From contig OX336388.2 in NCBI GenBank assembly GCA_946902985.2, positions 294,044,526 through 294,108,525 on the forward strand: 64,000 nt of DNA, written 5' to 3'. Shown piece by piece: positions 32,885 through 43,999 of the stretch. The stretch's first letter is position 1. Each line of letters starts with the position of its first letter. This stretch comes from Meconema thalassinum (lineage: Eukaryota; Arthropoda; Insecta; Orthoptera; Tettigoniidae). The position numbers and the translations under genes were made by a program. Under the pieces are notes generated by a model. That model saw only the letters and a list, made by a program, of their open reading frames with translations, made no database searches and had not been told where the DNA came from.

Positions 32885-33070
32885 CGTTGTCTGGGTGGCT
32901 CAGCGGCTAACATTGTGGACAACGAAATTGATTATGCATCGTCGGAGGAGTTTGATTCCCACCTCAGACATGTAATTTTATTTCCCAATTATTCTATCTT
33001 GCAATTGGTATTACATTGTCTAAACATGTTACGTTTATTATTCCCGTAAGGTAAGGAATTCTCCATGATT
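32885..33070 (+). mobile_element. second tRNA-derived SINE, same family, one unit
   Basis: Box A (TGGCTCAGCGGCTAAC, about 32897) and a degenerate box B (AGTTTGATTCCCACC, about 32950) are followed by the same body as the amplified SINE (TTGGTATTACATTGT, then CCCGTAAGGTAAGGAATTCT). Here the body occurs once, showing the unamplified state. Confidence 0.7.
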
Positions 33071-33189
33071 TACGTTGCCAGATACTTTTAAATTATTAAA
33101 TAAAAATTGGCACAATCGCTTCGCCTTGAGAGAAAATTGTCGAACATAATTCATTTGATGGACTCACGACATCGTGGTCACTCAGCGCC

Positions 33190-33535
33190 GTCTACTTTGG
33201 TGTGGGAGTGTAAACCTTTCTCTGATAACCTGTGTTAATGTGATGGCTGTATTGATGTGTGCATTTGTAATTAGTATGGGGAATGGAGAGTTGACGACTG
33301 AGGCTTTAAGTTAGGAACTATCCCGGTATTTGCCTGGAGTGGAAGTGGGAAACCACGGAAAACCACATCCAAGATTATTGAGATGGGAATCAAATTTTGC
33401 TCTTCTTAGGTTTGCCTCAAGAGTGTGCCCCGTTCCAGCCCTCAGACCAGAATTAAATTTCTTGGCAGAGCAGGGATCGAACCTGGAATCTGGGGCGATA
33501 GCTCAGAATGTAGCCTTAAGACTGGGCTTCCCTGT
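33190..33535 (+). repeat. dispersed repeat R, longest copy
   Basis: It shares its first ~100 bases with 1050-1170 and, inverted, with about 40490-40590. It then continues GGGAAACCACGGAAAACCAC and includes GATCGAACCTGG, a degenerate reversed box B. A SINE-like element is likely, family unknown. Confidence 0.55.
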
Positions 33536-34390
33536 GTTAATACGATCTTTGAAAAACACTGAACATATAATTCTAAAACTCCCTCCATTACGGTGGCTGG
33601 CGAAGTGAGTCCATGCTCATTCCAGTAGTGGCGAAGTGATTCTATGCTCCCTTGCATAATTTACTGTCATGGAAATGCCAAGTATTGTACCTTCAACAGG
33701 TGATGGAAATTGATTATTTAGAGCAGTTTCATTCTGTTTATTTCAAAATGAAGTTCGTCATCCTGAGTTGCGTTTGCAAGCAAATTGCAAAAATTGCAAG
33801 GATTTTATTATTGGCGATCAGTCTCATCTCATTCTCATCAGCAACCAACTTGAGAATGGAAGTCTCTGAACTTAGTTGTATAAGTGAATATTATTGTTTA
33901 TTGATTATTTTTTTAGAGTACATAACAATGTGTCTAACCACGCAGTTGATTTTGGCAATGGAAGTAAGTTATTATTTGCTATTTAATATTTGGCTGCTGC
34001 GTTGATGCAGGCCACTATAGTATTATTTAATATGACGTTAATTTGGGGAGAAATGCTGCTATAAATAAACCCATTTTACGAAATACAACATTAGCCGCAA
34101 ACAAGGGAGGAAATCGGAGAAAAATACGAAGCCACTTTTAAACTCCAATATGAATACGGCATTTCAGATACAATTCCAGATACTATACCGTTACAGTGTA
34201 GGGTCCTTGACGAAGAAATGTAAACGTTGTTCTGCACTGTATTTCTCTTGAGAGAAATCTACACTTGGTTACTTTGACCTTTGCTGTTGTAATGGTAAAA
34301 TTAATCTGACTAAATATAAAATATTTGACATACTGCAACAATTATTTTTCACTGGAGATGATATCTCAAGGAAGAGACTAATCGGCAGTA
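33536..34390. other. spacer with one unassigned open frame
   Basis: A 117-codon plus frame (33652-34005) has hydrophobic stretches (ARILLLAISLISFSSAT, CLLIIFLEYITMCL), but it lies in AT-rich DNA with no motif, so I do not call a gene. Confidence 0.35.
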
Positions 34391-34397
34391 CAATGCT

Positions 34398-34975
34398 ATG
34401 TCCTTCGTTTCATTTGGTGCCAATGTTACTGTGCCACACCCATACGGCCCACATTGTTTTAAGATGTATGGAGGTGCACATCATCGCATTTCTTCGTTAT
34501 ATTCCAAAATTATATGTGACTGTTTGCGGCCAGTTTTATTAGACTCCTCAGAGTTCTTGAATTCCTTGGAACTAAATGACTTGCCTCCACATATTCCAAA
34601 CGCTTGAACCGTTATGCTGCTTAGAAATCTGAACGTTTCCCAAGGGCTCCTAAATGCAACTATATTGCTTGGATTTGGAAATAATAAGTGCAGTTAAAAT
34701 TAGGCAGAGAGGTCTAATCCTTCTACTTGATTTAACAGCATCCGATAAAACACTATCATTTTGTTTTAAGAGGCAATATTTTCCAATTTATTTGGCATAC
34801 TCTGTCACAATCAATGAAGCTCAAGGGAAAACTCTGGAACGTATAGGTCTCAATTTGCCTCATCAATTTTTCAGTCATGGCCAGCAGTATTTTACAATGT
34901 TGAGAGTGCAATCTTTTGATGCCCTTATAGTTTCAATAGAGCCAAAAAATAATCGTACAAAGAATATACAGTAGG
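34398..34975 (+). pseudogene. Helitron helicase remnant
   Basis: Frames on the plus strand give YGPHCFKMYGGAHHRISSLY (the Helitron helicase-like N-terminal region), then LDSSEFLNSLELNDLPPHIP, MLLRNLNVSQGLLNATIL, and the PIF1-type helicase end FPIYLAYSVTINEAQGKTLE, FSHGQQYFTMLRVQSFDAL. The order is right, but most of the Rep and helicase domains are missing and stops intervene. A decayed rolling-circle transposon. Confidence 0.7.
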
Positions 34976-35681
34976 CCTACATAAGAAAATTCTTCAGTAA
35001 ATATTTTTCTATTGACCGTCATTTTTGACGGGTTTCAACTAGTTAATAATAATTCTCCTATTACCTGGATCTCTCACCCAGTATTCACAACTATCTTTAC
35101 AGTCTATCCCTTCACACAATTCTTAGTATTCCTCTCACAAATTCTTCTACTCCTTTCTTTTTATCTATGGCAATCATTAACTATCAATATCTATCTTGTC
35201 AACATGTAAGCACTCTTCAATTACCTGCATCTCTTGTTCATTAAACACAACAACTTGCATTCCTCTCTCCCAAAACCAACTGCCAGACCCTCAATAAAAC
35301 ATCACCCAATCCACAACCCCCAACACCAATCTCTAGACCAGAGAGCACAAAAAAAAAAAAAAAACACCTGCTTCCATTCTGCATGGCATCCTAACTATCA
35401 ATATCATCTCTATGGTAACCTAGTCATGTCAAAGCAAACCTTGCCATTAGCCAAAGCCACCTACCAGCAATAGCCAGACCGCCACCAAGAATCTCTATAG
35501 CACTGAACAGACATGGCTGGCAACCAGATAAAACAAAAAATTACTACCAACAAATCAAACAGAAACAAGGCGAAAACCTGAGGGTGAGCTATTGTAACCA
35601 CAATTTCGGTTACAGCCTATACATATAACAATCCAACATGGCGACCATCCGAAATATTTAGACGGTTCTCAATATCTACAA
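34976..35681. other. spacer with A15 tract, then element X unit start
   Basis: C/T-rich sequence with an A-run at about 35350-35365, possibly a processed retro-insert tail. From about 35632 the sequence is an element X unit up to the Helitron 3' end. Confidence 0.4.
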
Positions 35682-35789
35682 CTAGCAGGTACCCGCGGCT
35701 TCGCTCGCGATCAAGACAATCGGGATGATGCATTATTGCTGATAATTGGTTTATTCTATTACAGCAATCGCGGCTACAGGTGGGTAGAT

Positions 35790-36071
35790 TCAAATTCTGA
35801 AAATTCTGATACATACAGTATATAGATATGAGCAGCAAAGTGGGAATTTTATAGAGTTGTGAACACATTTGAAAACTTTAGTTTTGGTTTTGCCATCTTC
35901 TGCTGAGACATAACGATTTTGTTGTCCGGATACTCGCCAGCACGCCACATACAGTTGTCCATGGGAAAAAATGGTTTTGTCTAAACGTACACCTGGAATG
36001 GCAAATCTATCTGAATAAGGGGAATTAAAAGTATTTTTCCTTAAGCTATTCTGGGTATAATTTTGCCACAC
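35790..36071 (-). pseudogene. Helitron helicase C-terminus
   Basis: The minus strand reads FAIPGVRLDKTIFSHGQLYV then AEDGKTKTKVFK, the last conserved block of PIF1-like Helitron helicases. It lies about 100 bases before the Helitron 3' end, where it is expected. The upstream Rep/helicase coding region is missing or replaced by nested insertions, so the element cannot be autonomous. Confidence 0.75.
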
Positions 36072-36242
36072 TTATTGATGATTTGAACGTCAACATGTCG
36101 CTATTAATAGACCTATAGTGAAATATCTCTCACCTTGGTCTCTGATGTACATTATGCAGTCACTTCCAGTGTTACATCCCAGGGATTGAAATTCTCCAAC
36201 AACCCTTTTGCCTCACATGCCTGTCTAAGTAATTAAAATTCC

Positions 36243-37081
36243 CGATTGTTGTTGTTTTAGTCTTCAGTTTTTTGACTGGTTTGATGCAGCCCTCCATGCC
36301 TCGCTCTCCTGAGCTAATCGTTTCATCACTACATAGCTACCACACCCTACATCCGAGGCAATCAGTATAACCCTGGTCTACCCCTACAGTTCTGGTCCTT
36401 GACCCTCCCATCCATAACTAAGCTTGCTATTCCTGGGTGTCTTAATAAGTGTCATACCAACCTATCTCTTCTCTTCATTAGCAGTCGCCAGAAACATCTC
36501 TCCTCTCCCACTCGTCTTAATAGCTCTTCATTTGATACCCTATCTAACCATCTGATCTTCATCATTCTCCCGTCACACCACATTTCAAACACTTCAATTC
36601 TCCTCTTTACTGCAGCACCATTAGTCCAAGTTTCACTTCCTTATAGTGACTCAAAAGCTTTCAAAAATGACATCCTAATACCTAAATGTATATTCGATGT
36701 CAAGAGATTCCTTTTTGTGTAGAAATGCTTTCCTTGCCTGAGACAACCTGCTTTTTATATCCTCTTTGCTTCGTCCATTACTGGTTATTTTGCTTCCTAA
36801 GTTCCGGTAACAGAAGTCTCCTACTTCCCGTAGCGTTTCACCTGCCAATTTGATGTCCATAGATGTTTCTGATTTATTTGGGCTGCATTCCAATAATTTT
36901 GTTTTACATTTATTGATTTTCATCATGAATTCATTCGTCAAGACGGAGTCCATACCATTCAAAAACTCGTTCAAATCTTCTGGCGTATTGGCCAAGATGA
37001 CGATGTCATCAGCAAATCTCAGAGATGAAATTATTTCTCCTTGAATCTTCACTCCGACTTTAAATTGTTCTCCAATTTCCT
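36243..37081 (-). mobile_element. LINE family A, copy 2 (5' truncated)
   Basis: It is colinear with 10746-11580: the AAC-type tail at 36243-36255, then the C-terminal coding region and the RT block FADDIVILANTPEDLNEF (minus frame 37052-36675). Small insertions and deletions (for example extra bases near 36805) break the frame, and about 100 bases corresponding to the LYGSETWT block are partly lost. Confidence 0.88.
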
Positions 37082-37624
37082 GATTATTGTGTTTTTAGAG
37101 ATCTTTGAAATGCGTTGCCCTCACGCATGGTGTAGATGCATTGTCAAAGGAAACATTCCATGTTACGAACATGGGCCGCATAACCTGTGCCGAAAGCCTA
37201 TTCTGGACAGCAGTTCCTTGAACTCAGATTTGCCAACATTTTATTGTATCTTTCCATGTGCTATGTCTCTGTACCTCAACATACAAAAGAGTGCTTTAAA
37301 AATCATGTCTTGTGTAAATTTTGAAAAATGTAGTGAGTGTGGTTTTTGCCGGAGTGGATACTCGCTAGTAGAAATTCTTTTCAGTAAAATAGACTGGTTC
37401 ACAATTTGGTAAGTGCACATTGAGGTATATGACGGCGGGATGCCTTAAGTGTTAAGGAAACGGCAATAGCCGCCTCAGAGCTTCATTGCTATTGAAATTA
37501 TGACCAGAACCGATTTTTGTACATAACTATACGGGATTTGTGAGCCCAGTGTTTATGAAATTGAACGTAGCTATATCGCTACCTTTATTTAATAGCCGCT
37601 ACTGTAGTGTTTAAAAATTAAAGG
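37082..37624. other. unclassified segment with cysteine-rich frame
   Basis: A plus-strand frame to 37412 has spaced cysteines (CPHAWCRCIVKGNIPCYEHG, then CVNFEKCSECGFCRSGY). It may be part of a transposon protein, but no family was recognised. Confidence 0.3.
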
Positions 37625-37955
37625 TGGTATTAGAAGGCGTTTCCCCTAATTTTTTTTACCCCTGGCACCACAGCCCATGAAGGGCCTAGGCCTACCATGC
37701 GACCGCTTCCCAGCCATTTGGACTGCAGATATTGTGGTGACGCGTGGTCAGTGCATAGTGTCTCCTCAGCCGTTAATCTTGTTCTTCGTGACCGGCGCGC
37801 TGCCTCACAGCTACTCAATTGTCTTCACGAATCTGAGTTCAGCCCGTTGCAGCCCTCACGTCAGTGTCTAAAATCTCTGACGGAGCCGGGAATCGAACCC
37901 GGGGCCTCCGGACGGGAGGCAGGCGCGCTACACTGTTCTTATTGTGTTTATATAT
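37625..37955 (-). mobile_element. tRNA-derived SINE, second family
   Basis: The minus strand has box B GGTTCGATTCC (37899-37889) and a box A-like TAGCGCGCCTGC about 30 bases upstream. A long non-tRNA body follows, ending in the T-rich tract near 37650. The body contains GGAAGCGGTCGCATGG and similar GC-rich blocks absent from the other SINEs here. The target duplication was not resolved. Confidence 0.65.
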
Positions 37956-39190
37956 ATCTTGAAAAAGATAATAAATGAATTGGCATTGCCTCCTAGAGGG
38001 ATATATAGAAAATCGGATGTCATACCTTGAGGTAGTGTTGCCATGGAAACGGACTTGCGAATAGTTCATCAATCAGAGCGAAGATAGTTTTCTGCGAATA
38101 TCTTTGAAACTGTTGGTTTTAGAGCCTTAAAATGTAGTTTTCGGTGTCCCGTAGGGACATACCGAGTTTTGTTTCTTGCATCGAGGGGAGTAAAATGAGC
38201 TTTGTCCGGTCTTTATGCGACAACTTCGATATTTTGTCCTGGTTGAGTATTTTTGGTGACTTTTCAGTTATGTTGCCCATTCCACGGGAACAATGATTTA
38301 TTTCCGGACGAAAGGCAGCCTATATGTTATCCCATGGTATAAGCTGTCTCCATTTCAAATTTCATCCAAATCCGTCGAGCCGTTTTAGTGTCAAGAGGTA
38401 ACAAACTAACACACACACACACACACACGGACACACAGATTTTCACAATTATAATATATATAGGGATTCTATTAAAGCAATCAAATTGAATTTTTTTATG
38501 TTCATAGAGGCTATGAACGTAAGTTCACCTATGGGACTTTCAATAACCTGGTGATCAAAAATCCAACATGGCAGCGACGTGAAGTATAAATATTTAACTG
38601 GACGTTTCTCGCAATTTAACCATCCGAGTGCAATGAAACTTGGTACAGTAAATGCTTATAGAAATAGTAATCTACTGGCAACTAATTTATTTCAATTGTT
38701 TCCATAACGTCAAGATGGCAGCTGTGTGAAATTTTAAAATCTCGTTTTTACTTCTTGTGTCCTAATCATGTGATTGAAGTTTGAATACTACACGCACACA
38801 ATAATCTTCATGTAACAGTACATAACTCTCAAGTCCTACATATATAAAAATCCAACATGGTGACCATCCAAAATATTTTGTCCGTTCTCAATATCTACGA
38901 ATCTATTACAGCAATCAAACTGAAATTTTGTATGTTGATAGTGGCAATTAACATAAGTAGGATATATGAAAATAGGCTTTAGTTCTTCACGGAACTACTT
39001 GTTTTTCCCTCCTTTTCCTGTCTATTGATTGTGTGTCCACCTTGTGTTTCCTTAATAGCTATAATATAACGTCCACTTTTATGTTAGTATTCATCAACAG
39101 GTCAAGGTAAAATTCAAGTCAATATTATTTCATTTCATGTTATTTACACTTTTCTACGACATTCCTCTCGAAAGTGTAATACGGACTCAC

Positions 39191-39394
39191 CTTGTGAACT
39201 TCACTAAAGCCGCCCTTGCCCAACAGCATGAGTAAAAGGTATCGTTCATTGAGAACAGGATGGTTGCTGAACCGCGACTGGTCCTCGTTATGTATCCTCT
39301 TCAGCTCCCGGATGTGGAGGTTGCGTTCGCGCTCCAACTTCTCCATCTCCAGCTGCAAGTCCGCATCCTCCTTTTTGAGAGCACTTTGGCGCAG
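39191..39394 (-). CDS. tlk: tlk exon: end of coiled coil and start of kinase domain
   Basis: This 68-codon exon reads [20 protein letters not shown], then [20 protein letters not shown], then [18 protein letters not shown]. The last part is the beginning of the protein kinase domain with the glycine loop GKGGFSEV. It is characteristic of Tousled-like kinases, nuclear serine/threonine kinases that act on chromatin assembly through histone chaperone Asf1. On the minus strand the acceptor AG is at 39396-39395 and the donor GTGAGT begins at 39190, both canonical. The exon starts and ends in phase 0. The remaining kinase exons (catalytic loop, DFG) lie beyond the left edge of the window, so the next intron exceeds 39 kb. 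Confidence 0.95.
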
Positions 39395-39511
39395 CTGTTG
39401 AAGAAGGGAGACACTTTAGTATACACAATGTTAATGAAGTCAGAAACTAAACAAATTTTCACAGAAGTAAAGAAGTTTAGAGAGAAAAATGCCATGCACC
39501 TTGCTCTTTAC

Positions 39512-39737
39512 CTTGAGGATTTCGTCAGCCTCATAATATTCCTGCAAGGAAAAACCTGGCACAGCATCAGGTTTCAGGAACGTGGCATCAGTCCCATTGT
39601 GAATAACAGTGGAACCTTGTCCATGCTGACTACTGTTACGCTTCCGACCAGTTTCACTGTTGGAAGGACGTTTCTTCAACAGCATCTTCTTCTGCCTGTC
39701 GATCTCTTCCCGCTCAGCCGTAATTTCTTCCTGCCGC
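39512..39737 (-). CDS. tlk: tlk exon: linker before the kinase domain
   Basis: The exon encodes RQEEITAEREEIDRQKKMLL (coiled-coil end), a low-complexity basic linker (KKRPSNSETGRKRNSSQHG), and GFSLQEYYEADEILK, a block preceding the kinase domain in Tousled-like kinases. The acceptor is TAG at 39740-39738 and the donor GTAAAG starts at 39511. The first base G completes an arginine codon split with the upstream exon (AG|G), and 75 codons follow. The intron to the next exon is only 117 bp, in strong contrast to the 22.8 kb intron upstream. Confidence 0.95.
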
Positions 39738-40100
39738 CTAGCAAAAGTCAAAATTATATTACTAACAAAAATATATTTTCCACATGAACAATGAAGATTG
39801 ACGAGTTAAGTTGAAAAATACAGTAATTTTTCCCATGAATGAAAATAATTTAAGCTGTCAATATTTATCTTTAAAACAAAACCCAGGAAGTTTAAAGAAA
39901 CATGGTCGCATCGGTGGGTTGCACGAGCCATGTGTGTTGCCTACTTTTACTCCTGGGAAGCTAACGCCATCTATGCGCCGTACTCAGAAACAGCCTGTCC
40001 GCCATCTTGTTGTAAAGGCCAGTTGGTAAACAATAGGAAGGTACTTGCATTATGGGTGATAAAACGTAGAAAGTAGCCCTTTTCATCGTTGAATTCGAGA
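39738..40100 (-). other. tlk intron, start of the 22.8-kb TE-filled intron
   Basis: No motif recognised. A short open frame at 39811-40029 shows nothing. Confidence 0.6.
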
Positions 40101-40290
40101 TGGTATGCTGTGCAATTGTTGATTGTCACACGAGGACCAACAAGGATATAGAGCTGATCACAAGGAGGGTGTACGTTTCTTCAGCATAACGTCAGTGATA
40201 AAGAACCAATGCGAATTCACGAAGCGAGAGACGCCAAGCGCTGTGGCTTCCTCGCATAAATCGGTAAGACCTGAGAGATCGTGGTCATCA
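40101..40290 (+). pseudogene. THAP-type zinc finger fragment
   Basis: From ATG 40101 the plus strand reads MVCCAIVDCHTRTNKD, with the C-x2-4-C start of a THAP domain, then in another frame GVRFFSITSVIKNQCEFTK and in a third LWLPRINR. These three pieces occur in this order in THAP domains of P-element-like transposases and THAP proteins. The frame breaks mean a decayed copy. Family assignment rests on these short blocks. Confidence 0.5.
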
Positions 40291-40840
40291 GCCTCATGTA
40301 TTTGGATTTGGGTGTATGTTGAATTTATCTGATAAAATGTGCCACTGTGGTAACTGCAGTAATGTGCAGTTAAGATTCCCTTCTCAACATTCCTGGAAGT
40401 GGTTTTGCTTGGTTTCCCCACCTTACTCCAGGAAAATGCTGGTATGATTCCTAACTTAAGGCCACGAACACCTCCTTCCTGATGCTATTTCCAATTTACA
40501 AATACTGGCACTAATACAGCCATCACAATAACATACGTTATCACACAAATTCCACACAAACACACCCAAATGACATGTCACAGCCCTTATGCAACAACAG
40601 CAAAGAAGCGTGAAAACGCTACGCTCCAGCTTTTAAACTTGCCTCCCAGGGATGTTGACCATCCCAGCACAAGGTCAAACATATTGGCCTAGGTATGACT
40701 CGTGTGGTATTTTTGAGGCAGTAGTAGGTCGGAACGCAAGGTGACCTGTTTTGGTATTGCCGGACGGTCGACGGGAACACGAGTTCTTCTTTCTTATCGG
40801 GACGCTGTAGGAATTCGCGGAAGTATTATTCTGAGGAGGT
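40291..40840. other. intron spacer with inverted copy of repeat R
   Basis: At about 40490-40590 the minus strand matches the start of repeat R (GTGATGGCTGTATTAGTGCC). The rest is unassigned. Confidence 0.45.
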
Positions 40841-40848
40841 GTTATAAG

Positions 40849-43611
40849 TAGAGGTGTTAGTTTTTGTTAATTAGCGATAAAACGATAAGTCATATTTAGA
40901 GGTTAGGATGTTTTATTTTCACGTATTTAAATGTTTCGTGCTGCCCAGGAGTGAAATTAAATCGCGAAATAACGCGAATTTTGTGAATAACACCACAAAT
41001 ACTGCAATCTGCAAAATAAAAAACATTTTTCATATTTTTTTCCCACGCCAATCCGAACATTCTTGTCCACAAGCCGATAATCGAATTTGGTTGGTGTTCA
41101 ATTCGAGAATGATTGATTGTATAGTTTCGCAAGGGGTAATACTACGATATACTGTTGATATTCTCGTTACTCGTTGGATTTTAGCGCTGTGGTAAACAGC
41201 TGTTATCTCGCGGCATGAATAGTTTGGCCAACTACCTCCAAAAGGTTATGTGATAGTTGTTCGTATTGTAAACTACGTTTGCCTCCTGTTACATCGGTAG
41301 CGAGTGTAATTAATAGTAGAGAATTCTATATAATTTAATAAAAAGTGCGCAAATTGTGCGTTATCATCAAAGCTAGTGTGTTATTAACGTGTATCAGTTG
41401 GCGACCACGTGTTTGTAGTAGTAGTTGTTCCGAACTTAGCAGTACAGGAAGATGAGACACGACGTAATTTAAATATGACACGAATTCAGAAATAAATTTT
41501 GCCTGTGGTAACGACTTTATACTGGCGTCTGACTACAGTCAAACGTGTGATAACAGTGTTTGTTACTGGGGATCGCTCAGTTGAGGTTAAAAATGCCGAA
41601 GGTAGCTGTTTCTGCCACAGACAGACTTAAAGAATATAAGAATGAAGGATTTATAATTTCTTGTGGCATTCTTATGTGCAAATATTGTGATTGTCGGTTA
41701 GATTATCACAGGAAAGTTGCATTAGACAAACATTGCAAATCGTAGAAGCATTCAAAACGCCGAGAAAATTCGCGTCTTGAAGTTAGTGTTCCTAGAGTGG
41801 CCCCCTTGAAAAAAACATTATCAAATGCAAGTCGTGTGAAGGATATGAAAGAAGGGTTTATTTTGGACACTACTACTGCGTTTGTGAAAGCTAATATACC
41901 AGTAGAGAAACTAGACAATCCTGCTATCCGTACTGGTTGAATAAGTACGTTCGCGGAAGTGGAGATTTACCTTCAGCAAATCAGATTCGTCAGATATACA
42001 TCCCCACGATTGGCGAAAGAAGGAGGGAAGAAATTAGGGAAGATATAAAAAACAAGAATGGTAGGTGTGTTTTCAACATTCTTTTTCGTCCATCAGTACC
42101 ATCAACTGAAATGAACACCCATCTGGCTGTCTCTGTTGTTCTAGATTCTGCCAATAGCGTAAATTGCTCCAATGCGATATTAGACACCTTGAATTCTTAT
42201 GAAATTGAACGGGAGCATGTAGTGGCAGTAGTTACGGACTCAGCACGCTCCATGACAAAATGTGTAACTACCCTTCAAGGATTGATTGGAGAATTATGTC
42301 ATGTCCAGTGCTGGGCTAATAAAGTCAATCTTATCGGCTGCATATTTGAAAACGAGTTGGACGAATTGAACATGTCTCTAGTAAAGACAAAGAATGCCTT
42401 TTTAAATACGCGAAAAAGAAAAAGCAATTACGTTGCATTTCTAAGGGAGAAATATGAAAACACAGAAAAAGAGAATGAAATTCTAGCTTTCCCAATGCCT
42501 GTATGTACAAGATGGAATTCATGGTTTAAGGCTGCAATGTATATGGCCACGCATGTGGAAGATCTGGTAGTATTTTTCAAAACATTGGAAGATTCAAATT
42601 TTTCCAACAAGTATCGACTTCAACAATACAAATTATAAAATTACAAGCATTGTATGTTTCTGATGTTGGTGCCTATCTTATGGACTTGCTTAGTTTCTTG
42701 GAGGGGTCTAGATACCCAACAATTCACTTACTGGCTGGGAAGCTAGATGACTTTGAGGTAAAGCTCAAGCTATTAGGTGATGGTGGAATGTTCAATCATA
42801 CGATCCTCGAGAACTTGGAACAGCTTCCTCAAAAGACGCAGATAATGGTTAAGTCCAAGCTTACGTGTGTTGCCCAGTCAGCTCTAGTGAAAGTCAGGAC
42901 TTTAAAGACCACGGATCCAGTCAGGAAGACTGTAGAAGCCATCGGGTCATTGTTTGATCCTCGGCATGTACCTAAGAACGTATCTCCCACAGAACTGCTC
43001 CAATTTAAGAAGAATGCCCCATTTCTTAAGAAGATGGGAGTCTGAACAGTTTTTAGAGGCTCACAGCATTTACCTGACTGCATCATGAAGATAATTGTGA
43101 ATGTTCCAGAGATCCTCATGGGATTAAGGCCTGCTCACCGAGACTATGCAACAGCTACATTAAAGTGTGTGTGGTATCCTTGTTCAAATGTGGATTCTGA
43201 AAGGTCATTTTCGAAATACAGTCTCATAGTAAGTGATAGGAGGCGACAATTGACAGCTGCAAATGCCGAGACTTTAACTATGATCTACTTCCTATGATTT
43301 CACTGCGGTATTTGGATAAAACTGAAAAAGGTATTCACTGAAATGGGTTTCGAGATGGTGAATGTAAAATAAAAATGTGACTTCCATATAAGTATTATAT
43401 CATTCTTCCATAGCCATGTTTAACGTTTTACCCTGCTGTTTTGTTTTTACTTTGTTTTATTAATTGTTTACATTTTTAAATGCACTTATTGTACAAACCT
43501 TATCGCTTTCCAAATTTTAACACGTCAACCCCCGAAAACATAATAACACAAAACACCACCTTTTGAATTTTAAATCAACAAATCTTCAAAAGAATACCTC
43601 TAACACCTCTA
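40849..43611 (+). mobile_element. hAT transposon G, 2.76 kb, near complete
   Basis: Terminal inverted repeats are TAGAGGTGTTAG, perfect over 12 bases (40849-40860 and 43600-43611). The 8-bp target duplication GTTATAAG is exact (40841-40848, 43612-43619). Both are defining features of hAT elements. The single transposase gene is on the plus strand with several lesions. Confidence 0.95.
41593..43297 (+). pseudogene. hAT transposase with CGGBP1-like N-terminus, broken
   Basis: From ATG 41593: MPKVAVSATDRLKEYKNEGF, then the BED-like finger CKYCDCRLDYHRKVALDKHC and KHSKRRENSRLEV. Next is ANIPVEKLDNPAIR, NKYVRGSGDLPSANQIRQIY, an arrangement that recalls the vertebrate protein CGGBP1, which derives from a hAT. 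The catalytic core shows VVTDSARSM, CHVQCWANKVNLIG (the C-x2-H-type hAT block in altered form) and CTRWNSWFKA. The C-terminal dimerisation part is VDSERSFSKYSLIVSDRRRQ. Lesions: a TAG at 41743, a frame change near 41932, another near 42638, and a stop at 43042. With four lesions it is inactive but recent enough to read throughout. Confidence 0.88.
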
Positions 43612-43619
43612 GTTATAAG

Positions 43620-43999
43620 TCATTCTACGAGTGATATTATTCTTAAGTGTGTATTAACTGGCCTGAAGACTAATTGACCGCATGAGGGCCATAATAAAAT
43701 TGGTAACAGTTCAGAAGTGGTAACATTCTACAAAACTACTTAAATTAGCTGAAATGCCTTTTTTAATGGATAATAATATTGTAGAAATGCTCTGGTAATA
43801 GATGTTTTCTCCTCCGTTGTCTATAACCCACCCACAATCCCCTTTTTAGATCACGACTTACATAGTAAAATTCCGGTTGTGACCGCCATAATACACGTGA
43901 ATTTTGGGATACAATATTGCCAACTCATCAATAATCTTTATCCGGATCAATGATTTTTGTCGCGTTAGCTAGTACACTGACTTGGGAAATGTCACGGGA
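43620..43999. other. intron spacer
   Basis: No recognisable feature. Confidence 0.4.

Larger units (their letters stand above)
35682..38466 (-). mobile_element. Helitron with recognisable 5' TC and 3' CTAG ends
   Basis: On the minus strand it starts TCCCTATATATATTATAATT at 38466. It ends ...GAAGCCGCGGGTACCTGCTAG at 35682, a GC-rich hairpin-type end plus CTAG followed by T, as Helitrons insert between A and T without duplication. Left and right flanks (AATATCTACAA and TTCTATTAAAGCAATC) rejoin to match the undisturbed unit at 38895-38912. Nested inside are a LINE A fragment and a SINE. Confidence 0.85.
29187..38978. mobile_element. composite element X, 13-bp terminal inverted repeats
   Basis: AGCCTATTTTCAT at 29187-29199 is exactly inverted at 38966-38978 (ATGAAAATAGGCT). 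Just inside both ends are diverged ~330-bp units containing CCAACATGGCGGC and AATATCTACGAATCTATTAC. The interior has been expanded by LINE B copy 3, a SINE block, Helitron remnants and a whole Helitron. That the inverted repeats belong to one original element is an inference; they could be chance or separate copies. No transposase was identified for it. Confidence 0.5.

Noticed and set aside
33652..34005. 117-codon frame with hydrophobic segments, possibly a secreted or membrane protein
   Set aside because: AT-rich DNA, no splice context, no homologous copy, no motif.
1..39190. Remaining tlk kinase exons
   Set aside because: No minus-strand frame shows the catalytic-loop or DFG motifs of the kinase; they must lie beyond the left edge.
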